Below are positions 60,758 to 64,000 of a stretch of 64,000 nt of DNA, piece after piece. Under the pieces are notes generated by a model. It had not been told where the DNA came from. It searched no databases and saw only the letters and a program-made list of their open reading frames with translations. The DNA is from Sialis fuliginosa (taxonomy: Eukaryota; Arthropoda; Insecta; Megaloptera; Sialidae), in assembly GCA_961205875.1 (NCBI GenBank), contig OY540810.1:30380001-30444000 (forward strand), in the 5' to 3' direction. Position numbers and translations under genes: made by a program. Positions within the stretch are counted from its first letter, which is position 1, and each line of letters starts with the position of its first letter.

Positions 60758-61051
60758 GTATTATAAAGGAGCTAGCTTTGCTAGCTAGCAATCACTTTCA
60801 AATGGGTATTAATTCTGTGATAATATCTATGGATTAGCGATAAAATTTAGAGCAGTGATACTTTAACTTATTGTAACACAGTTGGCAACTCTGACCGTAC
60901 AAAATAAAATAAAATACCGTTGGTGCTTACATACCACACGTGCGCGAAAATTGTCAAACACATGAAACTTAAGGAGAACTGTCAGATAGGTTAGAAACCT
61001 CATTTTAATGTGCTTGCTAGCTAGGAAAATTTGCTAGCTCGTTTATAATAC
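60758..61051. mobile_element. MITE with GCTAGC-rich ends
   Basis: GTATTATAAAGGAGCTAGC at the left and GCTAGCTCGTTTATAATAC at the right are nearly perfect complements. Further GCTAGCTAGC motifs lie inside both ends. It is 294 bp and non-coding. A fragment of the family lies at 41773-41812. Confidence 0.75.
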
Positions 61052-62070
61052 TGGACATTACTCACAATATTTTCGTTCTATTTATTATATTATTATGTCA
61101 ATAACACCTTTTGTTACAATATGCTTCAACTTCTCTACGCTAATAACTAATAGGGTAAGTGGGAGGAAATGCGTGGTATGATTTTAAAATTCAATCCTAC
61201 AGGCTACACTATTCTTAAAATTTAAAAAGTTAGTACTCACTTGTTTTTATACTCCAATTTGCTTTCTAGTTATCAAGTTATAATGTATTAAATGTTTACT
61301 ACTTTTTAATGTAAAAAATAAAATAAAGACAAATTTAGTGAGCAAATGGGTGTTACAAAAAAACTTTAAAATATATTTGTACATTGGTTTTAATTTGGAC
61401 AAATTTTTTCACATAAAAAACTGCATGTTAATTTCTAGAAATTTCTTCACTTTTTTAAAAAGGGGTGTGAGGAATTAAATTAATGTTTTACATTAATATA
61501 TTATTAAAATTTCCTACCCCCCACCAGCCCATCATCGGTATTTGTAAAAAAGTAAAGGTTTTTTGCTTCATAAAATAAAAAAAATGTTCCTTAATTTAGA
61601 AAAATCAAACCCATTATTTTTATGGAATATTATTGTAAAGCCGAAAAACGTATTTCAAAATAAAACAAAAAAATGTTTTTGTACTTTTTTGGATGCAAAA
61701 AACGGTAAATATATTTTTGTCATAAAGTTTAAGAACCAATTCATACATTTATGCATTTATTACAGTTCTAAAATGCATATCAAGCAAATGGAAAAAAAAT
61801 TAAAAAATACCACCCAATTACACCTCACACCCATTTCCCCCCCACTTACCTTTCTCTTTAAAATCGAAATTATTAAAATTTACTTTATCATATTTTCTTA
61901 TTGTTTAAACATTATTCTAACATTTTTTTCACAAAAAAACATTTTAAATAAAAATATACCCCCCCCCCCACTTCCGGTATTATGTCACTATAACTAAATA
62001 AAATATTTTTTATGTTTTGATACAATTATTGCTAAAATGCTACAAACAAAAAAATCCTTAGGGGGTTACG
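61052..62070. other. AT-rich region with a C11 run
   Basis: A homopolymer of 11 C lies at 61959-61969. The 144-codon plus frame at 61563-61997 is dominated by Lys, Asn, Phe and Ile with a proline run from the poly-C. I regard it as chance. Confidence 0.45.
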
Positions 62071-62370
62071 CTACTGGTCATTCCAAACGTTGTTGGTTTT
62101 ATTTCGTGCATTGTTCTTTATCAGACGCTCGGGGTTTTCGTTCAACGAACTCAACGTATCGTATATGTAGTATGTAGTATGTACAGTTGTTATATTTCTC
62201 AAAAGCTCTCTAGAAAACTGTACAGGGAAAGTTTTGTCGATTTGCGCAACTGTGTTATTGTATCGACAAGTAGATATGCAAAAAAACACCATCTGGTTTC
62301 GTAAATAATACATTACTGCATTTGTTCGACATTTACGGATTCTGTATTTGCGGTTATTCAATAATGGCAT
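62071..62370 (-). CDS. Unrecognised 99-codon frame, doubtful
   Basis: The DNA here is more balanced in composition than the surroundings. The peptide, starting MPLLNNRKYRIRKCRTNAVM, is not low-complexity: it has four Cys/His-poor charged stretches and ends KNNARNKTNNVWNDQ. No signal peptide, membrane segment or known motif is visible. It could be an exon fragment of a transposase or chance. I include it only as the least unlikely unassigned open frame. Confidence 0.15.
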   Translation of the reverse strand: MPLLNNRKYRIRKCRTNAVMYYLRNQMVFFCISTCRYNNTVAQIDKTFPVQFSRELLRNITTVHTTYYIYDTLSSLNENPERLIKNNARNKTNNVWNDQ

Positions 62371-62731
62371 AAATGCGTCTGTATAATTACACAGGCTAAC
62401 ATCATTTTTGGTGTCTCTAAGTAAATAGGTGATTTCGGAGGCTTTTGGCGTGCTGAAACTGAATCCGTCATCTAAACTGCTCTATCACGTCAGGTTTTTT
62501 TATATAACATAACCTAAAAGTGTCCAATATGACGATTTTGGTAATATTTAAGAATTTATTACCAAGTAGATAAATTTTTTCTAAAGTTTTCGTACATTAT
62601 AAGAAGTAGTACTATCTTTCCTCTTTAAAATAAATTTTTACTTTCTACTATACGATTTTTTTCACCGAAATAAACTAGTTTGAAGTTATTATTATATTTA
62701 ATGTATAGTAAAGTAAGTCCATTGTGTTACT

Positions 62732-63002
62732 GAGAGTGTTCACGTCTGACCAAAAAACGGAACAACGATCTTTGATTGGTTGATTCATGGAATTTCTGGT
62801 GAAATGTACCAGAAATTAAAAGAATGTCATTTTTTAAGCGTGTAAGGAACTAGTTTCTATCTCTATCTGGTTACTTCTTTCTCACTTCCTTACACGCTTA
62901 AAAAATGACATTATTTTAAGTTCTGGTACATTCCACCAGAAATTCCATGAATTAACCAATGAAAGCTCGTTGTTCCGTTTTTGGTCAGACGTGAACGCTC
63001 CC
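62732..63002. mobile_element. Foldback MITE with GTTCACGTCTGACC ends
   Basis: The left end, GAGAGTGTTCACGTCTGACC, is complemented by the right end, GGTCAGACGTGAACGCTCCC. Arms of about 120 bp share GGAATTTCTGGTG and TCATTTTTTAAGCGTGTAAG with their complements. ACT lies directly outside both ends and may be a 3-bp target duplication. The loop is only about 40 bp. Confidence 0.82.
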
Positions 63003-63433
63003 ACTGTGTCTACTCTATTAAGAAAAATATCATATATTCAAACTAGTATACAGTAAAACATCATTAATGCAGAATCATTTGGGGTAAGGTGATAATCCGA
63101 TTAGTGAAATACAAAATAGTCCTAAAATACTGTTTCTCAAACGGAGGTTTTCGAACACACAAGCTGTGTCAATGGGGTTCAAATAAAACAAAATATATTT
63201 TTATAGTATTGTCAAGTTTCTCATTATATTACTTTTAATTATATTATGGAAGTTTACCGAATAAAACTCACTTTGTAGGGAGTCTTTGATAATAAAAGAG
63301 GGACGTGACCAGACGTACTGATTTATTCAGTACATTACTAACTCTGCACTGATTAAAATGTGAATTTAAGGAAAACAAATCTGAATGTATAGAAACAAAA
63401 TTATCAGTGTACTTTGTTGTATCCATTATATTT
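63003..63433. other. Intergenic sequence with a pogo-like end
   Basis: TACAGTAAAACATCATTAATG at 63050-63070 resembles a pogo/Tigger left end, without a partner. Nothing else was recognised. Confidence 0.35.
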
Positions 63434-64000
63434 CACCGTGACAATTATATTCTGATACAACTCTTTACCGACGATGTATCGTTACTGGCGTTGTATTAAC
63501 AACTCATTCTTTACCAAAAACAATTAAAAGTACCGTTATGTTATTATTTTATCTAGTATATCATGTAAAACAATTATGAAATTTAAATTAATCGTAATAC
63601 AAATTTCGAGCATGAAAGTATATCGAGAAATAATAATCAGAAAATGACTTGGCACACTGGTGATGAATTTATATTTTCTGATGAGAAGTTATTTGTTCTG
63701 GAGCAATCCCACAATTCCCAGTATGACAGAGTTTGGTCTGCTAGGATTGAGGACTTCCCGGAAGACAAAAGCTACGTTCTAAGATACTAGAATGCTGCGT
63801 CGGTCATAGTTTGGGGCGCCATTAGCCCAAGAAGCAAATTACCCTTAATTTTTATTGAAAAAGGCGTAAAAATCAATGCAAAATACTATTTGGAGGAAGT
63901 ATTGAAGAAAAATGTCATGCTAAATGCCAAAAATTTATTATTGATTTCAACAAGATGGAACCCCCTCCCACACAGGAAACATTATTCAAGCATGGTGCAA
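63434..64000 (+). pseudogene. Tc1-like element copy 2 with dead transposase, cut by window edge
   Basis: The element starts CACCGTGACAATTATATTCT, as at 26995, but its left flank is TT rather than TA. After about 210 bp the transposase remnant begins: DEFIFSDEKLFVL (first catalytic Asp codon 63680-63682), an in-frame TAG at 63788-63790, then SVIVWGAISPRSK and IFIEKG. A frameshift follows, and FQQDGTPSHTGNIIQ appears in another frame with the second catalytic Asp intact (codon 63954-63956). The N-terminal DNA-binding domains are missing exactly as in the copy at 26995. The C-terminus and right inverted repeat lie beyond 64000. In a live relative the enzyme would excise and insert the element at TA dinucleotides. 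Confidence 0.87.

Noticed and set aside
61563-61997. 144-codon open frame, the second longest in the window
   Set aside because: Composition is driven by AT-rich DNA and a poly-C run; no motif and no family resemblance.
1-64000. CRISPR-like arrays, operons, phage or bacterial genes
   Set aside because: No regularly spaced direct repeats of suitable size, no Shine-Dalgarno-linked gene runs; composition and transposons are those of an arthropod nuclear genome.

Overview
This window looks like repeat-rich, gene-poor nuclear DNA of an insect or other arthropod. It is very A+T-rich by eye. It holds no intact protein-coding gene, rRNA or tRNA that I can recognise, no operon structure and no CRISPR. 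Three things point to an arthropod: degenerate Tc1/mariner elements, a decayed copy of a repeated gene family that I recall from many insect genomes (protein opening MSRKCNNDPD), and interspersed repeats with GACA/GACGGACG tracts of the kind common in insects. A short (TTAGG)3 run is compatible with this but proves nothing. I cannot name the species.

The dominant feature is DNA transposons, mostly non-autonomous, many of them palindromic (foldback). The clearest are: a foldback at 2061-2867; a TA-flanked MITE at 5606-6215; a nested foldback at 10074-11371; a giant, nearly perfect inverted repeat at 15172-19980 with arms of about 2.2 kb; a Russian-doll element at 20752-22265 in which four TA-flanked palindromes lie inside one another; a 1.07-kb element with perfect 20-bp ends at 24247-25317; a TA-flanked MITE at 35166-35645, directly followed by a piggyBac-like TTAA-flanked MITE at 35652-36634; a hAT-type MITE with an 8-bp target duplication at 46935-47163; and a 0.9-kb palindrome at 52434-53329. 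Four copies of one TWA-type (PIF/Harbinger-like) MITE family lie at 479-1035, 28942-29470, 33867-34427 and 58009-58490.

Only three stretches show real protein-coding ancestry. Two are Tc1-like transposase relics (26995-27909, minus; 63434-64000, plus, cut by the window edge). They share the same N-terminal deletion and the same in-frame TAG, so they descend from an already dead copy. The third is a deletion-fused pseudogene at 37366-38099 (minus). It joins the zinc-finger-like N-terminus of the repeated insect family to the last residues of the same family in another reading frame.

Three interspersed families of uncertain class fill much of the rest. One has ACTAG...CGCGGCTTCG starts and GACAGACA tails (about 6965, 25925, 31697, 48399, 50143 and 59188-60027). 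One has GGTTCCGTAG ends and GGACGGACGGACAG tracts (24615-24990, 32337-32840, 43801-44582). One carries GCCGTTAAGGCAGGTA (36095-36480, 53990-54305). The G+C-richer segment at 46430-46760 has a TATA-like box and an NRF-1-type palindrome and is the best candidate for a host promoter. Everything else is AT-rich sequence in which I see nothing functional. The likely biology of the window is transposon accumulation; if the long palindromes are transcribed, they would fold into dsRNA hairpins.
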